This document shows, in pieces, positions 1-11,033 of a stretch of 64,000 nucleotides of DNA. The DNA is taken from NCBI GenBank assembly GCA_026873275.1, contig JANTUC010000006.1, positions 1,426,001 through 1,490,000 on the forward strand, written 5' to 3'. Within the stretch, counting starts at the first letter, position 1; the number at the start of each line of letters is the position of its first letter. Below the pieces are notes generated by a model, which did no database searches, was not told the origin of the DNA, and saw nothing but the letters and a program-made list of their open reading frames with translations. Source of the DNA: Pseudopithomyces maydicus. Lineage: Eukaryota > Ascomycota > Dothideomycetes > Pleosporales > Didymosphaeriaceae. A program made the position numbers and the translations under genes.

Positions 1-1347
1 ATTCCCAGCAGTCAGGATGCAGCACTGCAGGCTACCGCATGACAGCATCACCATCACAGCGTGTGTCGTATAGATCAATCAGACTACGTACCCACGGGCA
101 CCTCCGACACCTCACGGCTCTCCGATGCGCGTTTTGGCTACCGTCGGCAGCCCACAAAATTCAAATTTTCAGCACGATGTGACCTGGCCCAACAATCGAT
201 GGGTGCGCTCCACAGCGGAGTGAGCGCCGCTGCAGCATCCACGGTCCGCTGCGCTCAACGACGCCAGTGTCGATACTGCTCAGCGTCGTTATATTAAGCT
301 TGCCAAAGCCGGGTTCCCACGCCGCTAACGTGCACTAACACGCACAAATCGTCCGTGCCAGGGTGGTGTCGCAGGGGGAAAAGACAATGGGGGTACACAT
401 TGTATCTATGGATGTAGGTGCAGCAGATACGACCACCAGTCTGCACTCCAGCGCGTGTACCGCGTGCCCTGCAGCTCGGTTCCTGTCACTGCAAAACCGG
501 ATTGCCTTGCCTGGTTGGCCCCCGCGTTGGAGGCGTCAACGACGAGACGCTGCAGCGCACGACGGGCCAGCATTGGCTCTCGAAACGCGGTATCCTGCTG
601 GCAGCGGGGATACATCCGCTCTGTGAGGTTCAATGGAACGTGCCGCGATTGGTCAGACGCGAGGGTATGATGCATTGTGGCTGTGTACTTGGGTGGTGAG
701 CTCGATAATTCGCGCATATCTAACCACCAACAGCTTAAACATGGCGATGCTCCTCTACCGCTTTTGGAACGGAAATTGCGTCTCACATGCTGCACGCTCG
801 CCTGCGAGACCTCGAGCAGTGTGACGAGCATGTACCAGCGATGACGGGCGTAGTGTGAGCGATTTTTCGTCGAATCGCCTCGTTACCGCGCCCGGTGGGC
901 AGCACAGCCTGGGAAAGCCTTTGGTCGCTTGTATGGCTTGTTTGGAGTCTTGCGAGCGGACTCCACGTTCTGTCACCGCTTCCCGCGGTTTCCATTACGC
1001 ATGGTTTGCCATGGAGTACCATGGAGCACAGATACAGTGCCGCCATCCTGGGAACCTTGGAATGCGAATGCGCACGTGGCTGCGCTGCTCCATTATGCAG
1101 GGTTGAAAGGGTCTAGGAGGGACAGAGAGTCGGTACGAAGAGGATTTTGGGCGGCCTGGAAGCATCAGTTGCTTTTCCTGTGCCTGGGTATATAGATCCA
1201 TCTTGACTTGTTCCACCTGTTACTCTTCTACCTCCTCTCTTTCTCTTCCTCTTCTTTGGTTCCCTTTCCACGGCCTGCTTCCTCTGGCCTGCGCGTTCTG
1301 GTCAGCTTCGCAGCTTTTTGCCGCCGAATCTGGTCGCGCCATCACTC
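1..1347. other. Gene-free 5' flank and ATPase promoter region
   Basis: I find no convincing gene here. Several short overlapping open frames occur on both strands, but none has a recognisable domain, splice pattern or biased codon use. A pyrimidine-rich stretch at about 1208-1275 lies just upstream of the ATPase start and looks like the CT-rich core promoter common in filamentous ascomycetes. That assignment is inference. Confidence 0.5.
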
Positions 1348-4300
1348 ATGGATAAAGAAGAGATCCGGCCGTGAGCAGCTCCACTGTGTGATGAATGCGC
1401 ATAAACGAGACTGACCACTTGCAGCGCGGTGCGCGTTCACTTTCCTGGCGATGAGGAGACTGGCCGTGTAGGTCGCGAGCGCGAGGCCTATCGCCATGAC
1501 AGGCGTCTGTCTCGTCAGTCCAGTGTGGGAAGCTTGTCGATCCACAGTGCGGGTGGAGGCTCGAGGACTGTGCAGCCTGAAACCGCCCTGCCCATCACCT
1601 ACCGTACTCTGTAAGTCACTGCCTTCTTTGGTTGTAACGCCGTGTCGCGGTTGCATTTTCCGATCCCCAAGCGTGCCTTTAGGGGAAGTCATCCACAGAC
1701 ACAACACTGACAATCGGTAGCTCCATCGAGGTCGATGAAGCCCAGAACAAGAAGCAGGAGACCACCAAGCGTGCGAAAGAACGCGCTGGTGTTGGTCAGT
1801 CATCCCCTTTCATCCCATTTCCTTCTCTCTACTAACCGTGCACAGATCTCGCCGACTTGGAATGGCACACCATCACCGTCGAAGAACTTCTTCGTCGCCT
1901 CTCCGTCACCCTGGGTCAGGGTCTATCCCCTGACCAGGTCACGCGCCGTCTCAACGAACATGGAAGGAACAAAATGACAAAGCCTCCATCCGGTCTCTTT
2001 GGCAAGATCACTGGCTACTTCTTTGGTGGTTTCGGTTCGATTCTCCTCATCGCTAGTATACTCGTGTTCATTGCTTGGAAGCCGCTTGGTAACCCGCCTG
2101 CGAAGGCTAACCTTGCGCTCGCCATCGTCTTGGTAGTTGTGTTCTTCTTCCAGGCTGCCTTCAATGCGTGGCAGGATTGGAGCTCGGCGAGAGTCATGGC
2201 TAGTATTGGCACCATGCTTCCTGATCAGTGTATTGTCATCCGCAACGGCTCGCAATCGAGTATATCTGCATTGGACTTGGTACCTGGCGATATTGTTCTC
2301 GTTACTCAGGGAAATAAGTTGCCTGCTGATCTTCGCTTTGTCGAGGTCTCCAGTGATGCCATGTTCGACCGTGCCATCCTCACAGGTGCGTAAATGCGAC
2401 GTACATCCTCAACTATTTCAAGCTAACATGTCACAGGTGAATCAGAACCCTGCGCTGCAACTGTCGAGTCGACCGAAGACAATTATCTTGAGACACACAA
2501 CATCGGTATGCAGGGAACACACTGCATCTCTGGCAGTTGCGTTGGTATCTGCATTGCAACGGGTGACAACACCGTCTTCGGACGCATTGCAAAACTTACA
2601 AGCGAGCCCAAGACTGGCATGACCCCATTGCAGAGGGAAATTCTCCGCTTCGTACTCATCATCACGGTCTTCATCACCTGTGTGGTCATTCTCATCGTTA
2701 TCTTGTGGGCTGCTTGGCTGCGCAAAGACTACCCCAAGTGGATCGATGTTCCTCTCCTTATCGTGGACTGTGTCTCTTGTGCAGTGGCCTTCATCCCTGA
2801 GGGCCTGCCAATTGCGCTTACAACCAGCTTGACCATCGTCGCGAACATTATGAGGAAGAACAAGATTCTCTGCAAGTCATTGAAGACGGTAGAGACTCTG
2901 GGCGCTGTCTCGGTTATTTGCTCTGACAAGACTGGTACTCTCACCAAGAACTCCATGGTGGTGACAGATATCTATGCCGCAGGCGAGGAGTACACACCCG
3001 AGGCTGCTAGAGATCTCATGGCAGTCATCCGGTCTGAGAACAACATCGCGGCACTGAGCAAGAAGCGTGAGGACGTCATGGAAGAGCTTCGTCGGCTTTC
3101 TGGTCTCTGCAACGCTGGTGAGTTTGACGCTGCGACTATGCATCTACCCATCAGCGACCGCAAGATCAACGGCGACGCCACCGACCAGGCCATCTTGCGC
3201 CTGTCCGAGGGTCTCGGCTCCGTCGCCGAACTTCGTCAGAACTGGAAGAAGGTCTTCGAAATCGCGTTCAACAGCAAGAACAAGTTCATGGTTCGCCTCA
3301 TGGTGCCTGCTTCCCAGGATCCCTCCAACACTCATGTCACCCTCATGATGAAGGGAGCCCCCGACATTATCCTCCCACGCTGCAACACTATCGTCGGAGA
3401 CCACGGCGAGATCCTACCCTTGACCGTTGCTCAAACCCAGCGCATCGAACAAATCAAGGACGACTGGTCCCGCCAGGGTAAACGCGTCATCCTTCTCGCA
3501 AAGAAGAAAACCGTTGCCCCATTCTCATCGAACCCCGAGAAAGAAGTCCTAGTCGCCGCTCGCGACGGCCTCACGTTTGTCGGCCTTCTCGGTATCGTCG
3601 ACCCGCCTCGCGATGAGATCCCCTCCGTTGTCAACATCCTCCGCAACGCCTCTATCCGCATCTTCATGGTCACCGGTGACTTCAAGTTGACTGCACAGGC
3701 GATCGCCGAGGAGTGCGGTATCATTTCCGACGCTTCGATGGTCGATGACATTACGGCCCTTGATCGAGGCGTCAAGAACGGGTTCACGCGCAGAGCCATC
3801 GTGCTCAGCGGTCCGGAGCTGATAACGCTGAATGAGAACCAATGGAACCAGCTTTGCCAGTACGAGGAGATTGTCTTCGCTAGAACTACTCCTGAGCAGA
3901 AGCTTCGCATCGTGAAGGAATTCCAGTCTCGCGATAACATCGTAGGTATGACCGGTGACGGTGTGAACGATGCGCCGTCGCTCAAGGCTGCTGATATTGG
4001 TATTGCGATGGGTAGCGGTAGCGACATCGCCATCGAAGCCGCCGACATGGTTCTCCTGGATTCCTTCGCTGCTATTGTGGCTGCGGTGGAGTACGGTCGC
4101 CTCGTTTACGACAACTTGAAAAAGACAATCTTGTACCTGTTGCCTGCTGGTTCGTTCAGTGAGCTTTGGCCTGTTGTTACGAACGTTGCGTTTGGTATTC
4201 CCCAGATTCTGTCGTCTTTTCTTATGGTGAGTATTAGATTCATGCTTCTTGAACCTTACATGTGAAAACTGATCTCGTTTCAGATTGTCATCTGCTGTTT

Positions 4301-4965
4301 CACGGATTGTGCTGCCGCCATTACGCTTGCCTACGAGAAGCCTGAGTCGGACCTCATGCTTCGTCCACCCCGTCGCCCCAAGAAGGATCGCCTTGTCAAC
4401 ACTCGTCTGATCTTTCACGCATACTTTGTCGTTGGACTTCTGGAGTGCTTCTTGTCCTTCACTATGGCTTTTTGGTACATGGAGCGACAAGGTGTTCCTT
4501 TCACCGCTATGTGGCTGAAGTTTGGCAACTACGATTCCCAATATGATCCCGACTACATTACCCAGAAGACGAACGAGGCTTCGAGTATCTACTTCGTCAC
4601 ACTAGTAGTCATGTAAGTTTATGATAGTCGTCACTCTTCTGCGAGCAAACTAACACTGTAAATAGGCAAATATTCAATCTTCTCGCTACGCGCACTCGAA
4701 GACTAAGCATCTTCCAACAGCCTCCCGTGTTCAACAAGAACACTCAGAATCTGCTTCTCTTCCCCGCCATGGTCTTCGCCATCGTCGTCGTCTTCATCTT
4801 CTGCTACCCCCTGCGGTCCAAGAATCCATCGACACCACCACCATCCCTGTGGAACACTGGTTCTTCCCTGTCGCCTTCGGCATCGGCCTCCTCATTCTCG
4901 ACGAAGCCCGAAAGTGGGCGATACGAACTTGGCCCCACGGTCTGCTCGCCAAGCTTGCTTGGTAA
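1348..4965 (+). CDS. Type IIC (Na,K-ATPase-like) P-type cation ATPase
   Basis: This is a membrane pump that uses ATP to move alkali cations, of the Na,K-ATPase alpha-like group found in fungi. Seven exons: 1348-1370, 1425-1610, 1721-1794, 1846-2385, 2437-4226, 4284-4612 and 4666-4965, about 1080 residues, the usual family length. Visible motifs in order are TGES in the actuator domain, PEGLP in membrane helix 4, DKTGTLT with the phosphorylated Asp, KGAP in the nucleotide domain, TGD, and TGDGVNDAP. The M6 region reads FTD..AAITLAYE followed by PESDLM, close to animal type IIC pumps. The start is the ATG at 1348, whose 8-codon exon splices in frame to 1425. The last exon loses frame at the C run 4807-4811. 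One more C restores a normal C-terminus ending at the TAA at 4963. The transported ion cannot be read from the sequence. Confidence 0.93.
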
Positions 4966-6995
4966 CGAGCGTGGAAATGTCGGTCCAAAGGGGAGCGAGA
5001 TGGGCCGGTCACAGGGCTGCGGTTTTTTCTTTTCTTTTCTTTCGGGCGAGAGCACACCACTGCGTTGCTGACCCACCGATCTTTGAGTTCTCTCGTAATA
5101 CGTGCGTGGGTTTATCAGGCACACTTTGTTCGCTCGGCGGCAGGCTCTGGGCCATGTCTTCGTGGCCACGGATCTCTCCGCTTGATCGATTCACGCCGTA
5201 GTTGCAGGTAGACTAGGGTAGCCCGGGGAACATATAGCCATATAGTAAACAGACACACCACAATTTCTCACATATTCCAAATCCCCAAATCCACGAACTG
5301 CATGAGATGAGTCTCTTTCTACGTATGCATGCATTGTTCAGCAAACCAGTCCAGCCACGAGTATGGTAGCCACGGCATTCATGACCGCGCACTGATCCAG
5401 ACATGCTACAGCTGCATACATACACACGAACATACACACGCCAGTGCCACGCTTGCCGGTATATTAACTACATATGTACCACGTGCTTCGTCCGGCATAT
5501 GCTGGCTGTTCCCCTAAGACCCCACCCGCGAGATATTGTGCTACACCCAGATGCCGGTTAAACAGGGGTGCGAGATCCTGGGCGAGGAAGCGGTGCTGGG
5601 GAGCAAAGTGTTGAAGAGGGTCATTAGCGAGAAGTGCGGAGCGGGTAAATGAGTTCCTTTCGGGCGAGACCAATGATTTGGTTCATGTAGTGATGGGGAG
5701 GAGTGTGCTAAGAGGCGATGTTAAGAGGCTGATGGGTAGTTGCTACGGAGCGGGCGTATAGTGTTGCCTGCCCCGTAATTGCAAGTCTTTGTGGGGCGCA
5801 TGCTACTTCGACGTCGCAGCCTTGATCGACATCTGCGGCATGACCGCAAACATGGTGGCCTGTCTGATGACACAATGACTTTGTGTTCTACTTGAATCTC
5901 AGCACGTGTACTCGCTTCGATTACAATCGTTATGCTGCAGCAAATTCTTACACAACCGAATCCAACAACTTCGAAGCCGTTACTCACGTCTTACCATGCT
6001 GGGTTTCAATGTATATGTCGATCTCTAAGGTCACAAGCCACTTGGAAAAACAACAACACAGATGTAGGTACCAAGAACAAAGTGGAGGCCGCGACTATCG
6101 CTTCTGACACGGAACGAAATCTCCCGGTCATGTACAATCGATCTGTCACCGAGACTTCCTGCATACTTCTCGATCCGGTTGACGCAGAAACCACCGATCG
6201 ATTGGGAATTCCAATTCCTCCCGTCAAACTCCGGATACCCATGACCCTGCTTGCTGCCTCTAAGAAACGTGCTAGAAATTTCCGCAGCTTTGTGTTCCCT
6301 GGCCTCAGCCGCCTGTTCCCTGCAGTGCCAGCCTCTAGTTGTTCTGTTCGGCTTCTGGCTTCTTCTCGGTGACGTATAATCTCGTGGCTATTAATTGAGA
6401 CTTCATATACCTGTAGCCGAACCGAAAATGTGGATTCGTGTTAGCAGAGATTTCGGATGAACGATGAAAGTCCCCCACGTTGAATACCTCCACATGGATG
6501 AATGTCCCTTAACTCGATCCGCCAAGTCGTTAGGAGTTGTGGAAAAAATCTTTTGCCTACGCCAAGGTCACGAGATCACTTTCGTAGCCGCCTGTGCAGG
6601 ATTGTGCTTGCGGGTTGGCGGACAAGATGATCAGAGCTTCGGAGTGATTCGATGCGAGTGCGTGGACTCCCCCGCAGACAAACTCTCAGGTAGTCCAGAA
6701 GTCCGGGGGCCCCAGACTTTCCAAATGAGGAAACGGATTTCATATGGGATGTGAGGTGGTCATGCCCAATCATTATAACATTTTGATTAGCCCCATATTT
6801 CGAGGAAGTGACCGACCAAGCTTCTGCACCTCCGGCAGTTAGTGTGTAGGTGGCAAATATGCTTGCATGCTACTATAAGGCATCACCAGTATACATGAGG
6901 AGTTGTTCGCTGCATCTCCACTCTTTGAGATTCCGTTCTACTAACTCTCGCTGCTATCCCTTTCATCAAAATCGACGCAGTTTTCACCTCTCACC
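4966..6995. other. Intergenic region, no gene recognised
   Basis: About 2 kb between the ATPase and the DUF1996 gene. The longest open frame (5932-6372, plus strand) has no recognisable domain and no biased codon use, so I do not call it a gene. A CTATAAGG sequence near 6873 lies about 120 bases before the next start codon and could be its TATA box. Confidence 0.5.
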
Positions 6996-8262
6996 ATGCA
7001 GTGGGCTACCTTCACGGCTATTGCCGCGCTTCTGGCGCGGAATGTCAACGCTCAGGGTAACATGTTGCGATTTGCTTGCTCACAACTTGTTGTTGAGCGA
7101 ACAGATCCCCTCGTCAACCCGGGGATGAAGTACACTCCCCATCTCCACCAGATCGTTGGCGGCAATAGCTTCAACGTGACTATGGACCCCAACAACGACC
7201 CTGCTAAGCTGTCCACTTGCACATCTTGCAGTTTTGTTCAAGACAAGTCGAATTACTGGACTGCTGTCATGTTCTTCCACCACAAGAACGGATCCTACAT
7301 CCGTGTCCCGCAGACCGGAAACGGTGGACCCCAGGGCAAGCTCATCAACAAGGGCGGTCTCGACGTCTACTACATCCCCAGCGGCAAGACGACCGCTTTC
7401 AAGAAGGCAAGTGTTATCTGAAAATAAACATGAACGGTTGCTGATTATTCGAAGGGTTTCCGCATGCTGGCTGGATCCGCTACCAACACAGAGGATAACA
7501 AGGTGGCCAAAGGCAACATCTGTCACCGATGCTGGACATCTCCCAACGAGAACACTTTCGTTGGTGCCCAGCCCTGCTCGGGAAGCGACACAGTTGCTAT
7601 CCCCTCGGATCCCAAGTGCAAGATGATCCGCCAGACCATCATTTTCCCCACGTAAGTTGCTTGCTGTTCCATTTTTAGATGGACCCAGACTGACCATCTA
7701 CCAGCTGCTGGGACGGCAAGAACCTTGACTCTCCTAACCACCAGAGCCATGTTGCCTACGGACAAGGCTCAGGTGCTACTGGTGGTGGCTCTTGCCCTTC
7801 GACTCATCCTGTGAAGCTTCCTCAGATCATGTACGAGCTGATGTGGAACGTCACCACCTTTGCCGACAAGAGCATGTGGCCCACCGACGGCTCGAACCCC
7901 TTCGTGTACTCCATGAACATTGGGTGAGTCTCCCCTGCTCCCACCTCTTCGTATACGCTAACGCCGTGTCAGTGGTTCCGCCGCTCACGGTGACTACGTC
8001 TTTGGTTGGGAAGGCGACTCTCTCCAAAAGGCCATGGATAACGGCTGCAACCTCAACAACGCATGCCCCAAGGCTGGCCTCACCACCCAGACCGACGCCC
8101 AGTACAGCGCCTGCACCAAGAAGCAGCAAGCCCCCGAGGACGTCGACGGCTGTAAGTTCCCTTCTCCAAGCCCACCCCCCACCACTCAGAGAATTTCCAT
8201 GTTAACTCGTGACAACAGGGCTCAAGTCTCTCCCCCTGGGTGACATGGCCATCAAGGCATAA
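6996..8262 (+). CDS. Secreted DUF1996 domain protein
   Basis: A predicted secreted protein of 349 residues made almost entirely of the DUF1996 domain, whose biochemical role is unknown. It is found in many fungal secretomes, sometimes attached to WSC domains, which are absent here. Five exons: 6996-7406, 7455-7651, 7705-7923, 7973-8151 and 8219-8262. Residues 1 to about 20 form a signal peptide ending in NVNAQG. The mature protein starts with the family signature MLRFACSQLVVERTDPLVNP, followed by HLHQIVGGNSF, CTSC, NYWTA, CWDG and NHQSHVAY. Intron 1 begins with GC (AAG|GCAAGT) rather than GT, and only this choice keeps the conserved frame. The gene converges on the cytochrome-domain gene downstream. 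Both products look extracellular, so a link to plant-material degradation is possible but is inference. Confidence 0.92.
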
Positions 8263-9036
8263 ACGGCGCTGCAGCATATCCAACGCACCCCTGCACGTTC
8301 GTCGCGAATCTTCCCCACATCCTGTATATTGCGCGCTTGGCAAAGGAGAAAAAATCACCGATCAGAACAGGCTAATGGCGGGAATTTGCATGTGGGGAGC
8401 GAGGTGCTAGCGGGACACTGCATGGGGCGTTTTATAGTTTATTTCATCGCTCGTTGTGTGGGTTGTGCGAACGATTTGGATGTTGTATGTATCTACGATG
8501 TGGTCTGCTTACTTCTAGAATTGCATTTTGTTTCCAAAAGAAAATTTTTGGCCGTTTGAGATAGGAATTTCCGAGTTTTTCTTTTTCTGTTTCCGTGTTG
8601 GTGGCTAAAAGTCGACTTTAATTGCGAGGGATGTTGTATATTCGCTTGGTTGATGGTGAATGTGGGTCGATCAATGGTACAGAACAACGACGACTTCCTC
8701 GCCATCTCAGCATTTTTGGTGGCCTTGATCCAGGTTTCGAAACAATCACAGAAATTTCTAGGTGGGAAGCGAGTAATAAACCGCTGAATATTAACGAAAA
8801 GCTCTAATGTTGAAATTTGAAATTAACAAATCCGGTTATTGCTCAAAACAGATTATGTTCATCATTGCCTACGCATCAGTACAGATAGGTATTATGGCTT
8901 ACACAAATGCAATCAGATTTTAAACGAACTGCTTAGATATATTTAGGGCTGATGCATGATATGAAAATATATGCGAGAAATCCGTATAATCTACATCCCC
9001 GCTCAAACCCTCTTTCCACTCTCAATCACTGTTTGA
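8263..9036. other. Convergent intergenic region
   Basis: This stretch separates the 3' ends of the DUF1996 gene (plus) and the cytochrome-domain gene (minus), so it should hold both 3' untranslated regions. It becomes AT-rich after about 8560. I see no coding region or structured element in it. Confidence 0.5.
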
Positions 9037-9834
9037 TCAAAGAGGACCTTCCACAAAAACCGCACCAGTGCTCGAGACACCATTTCTCTGAAGAAGAGCG
9101 TCAAAATTTGGATTGAGGCCCAGCGAAAAATCGTTGGTGAAGTAGTTCGGAGTGTCATGTACCGGAATGGAAGATGTGTTTGACGACGGCTGCGATGCCT
9201 TGCCTGTGGAATAGGCGAAAGCAAGTCGCCCGCCGCCATTCGGGTTGATTCTAACGGATCCTGAACTGCCGGTCCAGGTGGTACAGCCAGAGCACTTGGC
9301 GGTGAACTGCCAGTGGCTGCCATTTACTTTGTTCCCGGTGTTGAGGAGGGTGTACGTCGCGCCGGTGTAGGAGGTAGGCGTGCTGTGGCCGCTTTATAGA
9401 GTTGTCAATTGTGGTCTTTTAGCTAGAGGTTTGAACTTACGTAGCCCATCTGGAAGAAACAGTCGTCTTTTGGCCATTGGGATATGCGACTGTAAGTGGG
9501 TTTCTGACCATATTGCCACCCCAAGCGAGACCGATCCAGCCCAGTTGATTAGGGACCACGGCTTGAATCACGGCGTTGTATGGCCCTGAAGGTGCATCGC
9601 TGGGTAGCGCGAAACGGAAGACGATATTGGCGGTCAGTGTGAAGGCGGCTTTGTATTCGGAAAAGGTGAAACCAGTTTCCTGGTCAACGTATGTGATGGT
9701 ACCCTCAGCTCGTGGGCGCACATCTCGCGACGGATGCCCTAAGCCTACATCCAATGTAAGCTCAATAATATTGGAGCAATCCCTTATAACTGACCAAGAC
9801 CTGCCAAAGCAGCGAGTGCAAAAGAAAGCTTCAT
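9037..9834 (-). CDS. Secreted CDH-type cytochrome b domain protein (AA8-like)
   Basis: A stand-alone version of the haem domain of cellobiose dehydrogenase (DOMON-type iron reductase fold), 232 residues. Exons on the minus strand: 9834-9795, 9744-9441 and 9391-9037. The first exon encodes a signal peptide (MKLSFALAALAGLG). Conserved features are VFRFALPSDAPSGPYNAVIQ, GWIGLAWGGNM, PNGQK.TVSSRWATGH, and a CSGC pair. Met in WGGNM and His in SIPVH lie about 100 residues apart, matching the Met/His haem ligand spacing known for cellobiose dehydrogenase. No flavin dehydrogenase domain or carbohydrate-binding module follows; the frame ends at the TGA complementary to 9037-9039. Such proteins are thought to pass electrons to lytic polysaccharide monooxygenases or ferric iron. 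The partner here is unknown. Confidence 0.9.
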
Positions 9835-10636
9835 ATTCAGGAAAACCGTCTCTCCTGATAGCTTCACGGGTGTCAACAATGAGGGCAGCGATCCGTGAAC
9901 TTGGGAAAGAATAACCTGTGCCAATACCGAGTTTCGAAAAAGTGGCAAAGCAAACCTTTTAGTACTCTCACACTCGCCAAGATTTTATCTGTCATTATCC
10001 TGCTCTTAATCCGGGTCTGGGGCTCGATTCGGCTTCGATATACAAGCCCATGTGCACGATAAACTAGAACGACCTCCAGGTCGGATCCCGGTCTACGCGT
10101 GACTATTCGTGGCAACCTGGGTAGGAAGGTAGAAATGTACGCGAGATAGTCAATAGGTTTGGCAAGGAGCGTTTTGATTGCATGTGGAGTGGTGTCCACC
10201 TACGCGATCTAAGAGGTTCCACAGTCGGGCAAGCTGTCGTGGCAAGGTGCTTGATTCCAGAATATCAAGGACAATGGCGTAAGAAAAAATTGGGGTGATG
10301 TGAGAGGTCAGGCGATTTATCCGCATAGTATGTAGAGTGACTTTTAAATGGGACAATCACTGGTGTTGGCATAAATAGCCGAACTATAACACCACATGCA
10401 TGGCAGCCACGAGTCTACCGAGAAGCATATGTATATTGCCCCAAGCTCAAGCGAACATCAACACATCATTGATGCAGACTTGCTTTGAATGTTGCATATG
10501 GTCTGCCCATCCTTTCTTTTTCTTGTCATGTTTTTACCAAGACCGTACCTCCCAGAGCTCTTGCAGGCGGTAGTACTGTTATTGCTTATTACAACATGGC
10601 GTGAATGACCGAGTAGATGTATTCACTAAATTGTAC

Positions 10637-10659
10637 CCCCACATAGGTCTCATGTGGGG
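10637..10659. repeat. Perfect 8-bp inverted repeat (hairpin)
   Basis: CCCCACAT and ATGTGGGG are separated by seven bases. It sits in non-coding DNA just upstream of the doubtful small ORF. It could be a protein-binding palindrome or chance. Confidence 0.4.
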
Positions 10660-10751
10660 CCATGATAGACCGAGCTCCAATTTGAAATCTTCAGCCTCCG
10701 TATAGATTGTGCATAGTACTAAAGGAAGTCTTCCGGGTTTTAGTAGAGCAA

Positions 10752-11033
10752 TCAATGATAAAAATAGACCGCCGGTATACGGACGAAGTAGCCGTCGAGA
10801 TGATCGCGTGGAAGAATCGCGAGCCTTCATCGTTAGGCTGGGAGCTCGACCGAGAACATATGGAGTTTAACAGGGCCCGGGAGGAGACTTTGGAAATTTT
10901 CAAAGCAGTCCTAAGTAGGCCTAGTCTATTTGATGTAATAAGGTCTGCCGTTCGACAGTCCAGAACATACCATTATGTGATCATACTGAATTCTGGGTTC
11001 AAGCATCTTTCCATTATCGTCGCAAGGACCTAG
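10752..11033 (+). CDS. Doubtful small ORF, unknown
   Basis: A 93-codon frame including the stop, starting at the ATG of MIKIDRRYTDE. It is rich in charged residues and has no signal peptide, membrane segment or recognised domain. Its frame continues upstream to about 10707 without an ATG, so it could be the relic of a longer gene. There is no splice or conservation evidence for translation. Confidence 0.18.
   Translation, partial: SMIKIDRRYTDEVAVEMIAWKNREPSSLGWELDREHMEFNRAREETLEIFKAVLSRPSLFDVIRSAVRQSRTYHYVIILNSGFKHLSIIVART

Noticed and set aside
406..831. 141-codon minus-strand frame near the window start
   Set aside because: No domain, no splice pattern, and overlapping frames of similar length on both strands.
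3431..4541. Two long minus-strand frames inside the ATPase
   Set aside because: Antisense shadows of a strongly conserved coding exon, with no recognisable protein of their own.
4812..5071. Alternative ATPase C-terminus in the uncorrected frame
   Set aside because: It lacks the conserved final helices, whereas the +1-base frame gives them exactly.
5932..6372. 146-codon plus-strand frame
   Set aside because: No recognisable motif, atypical codon use and no promoter or splice signal; may be chance.
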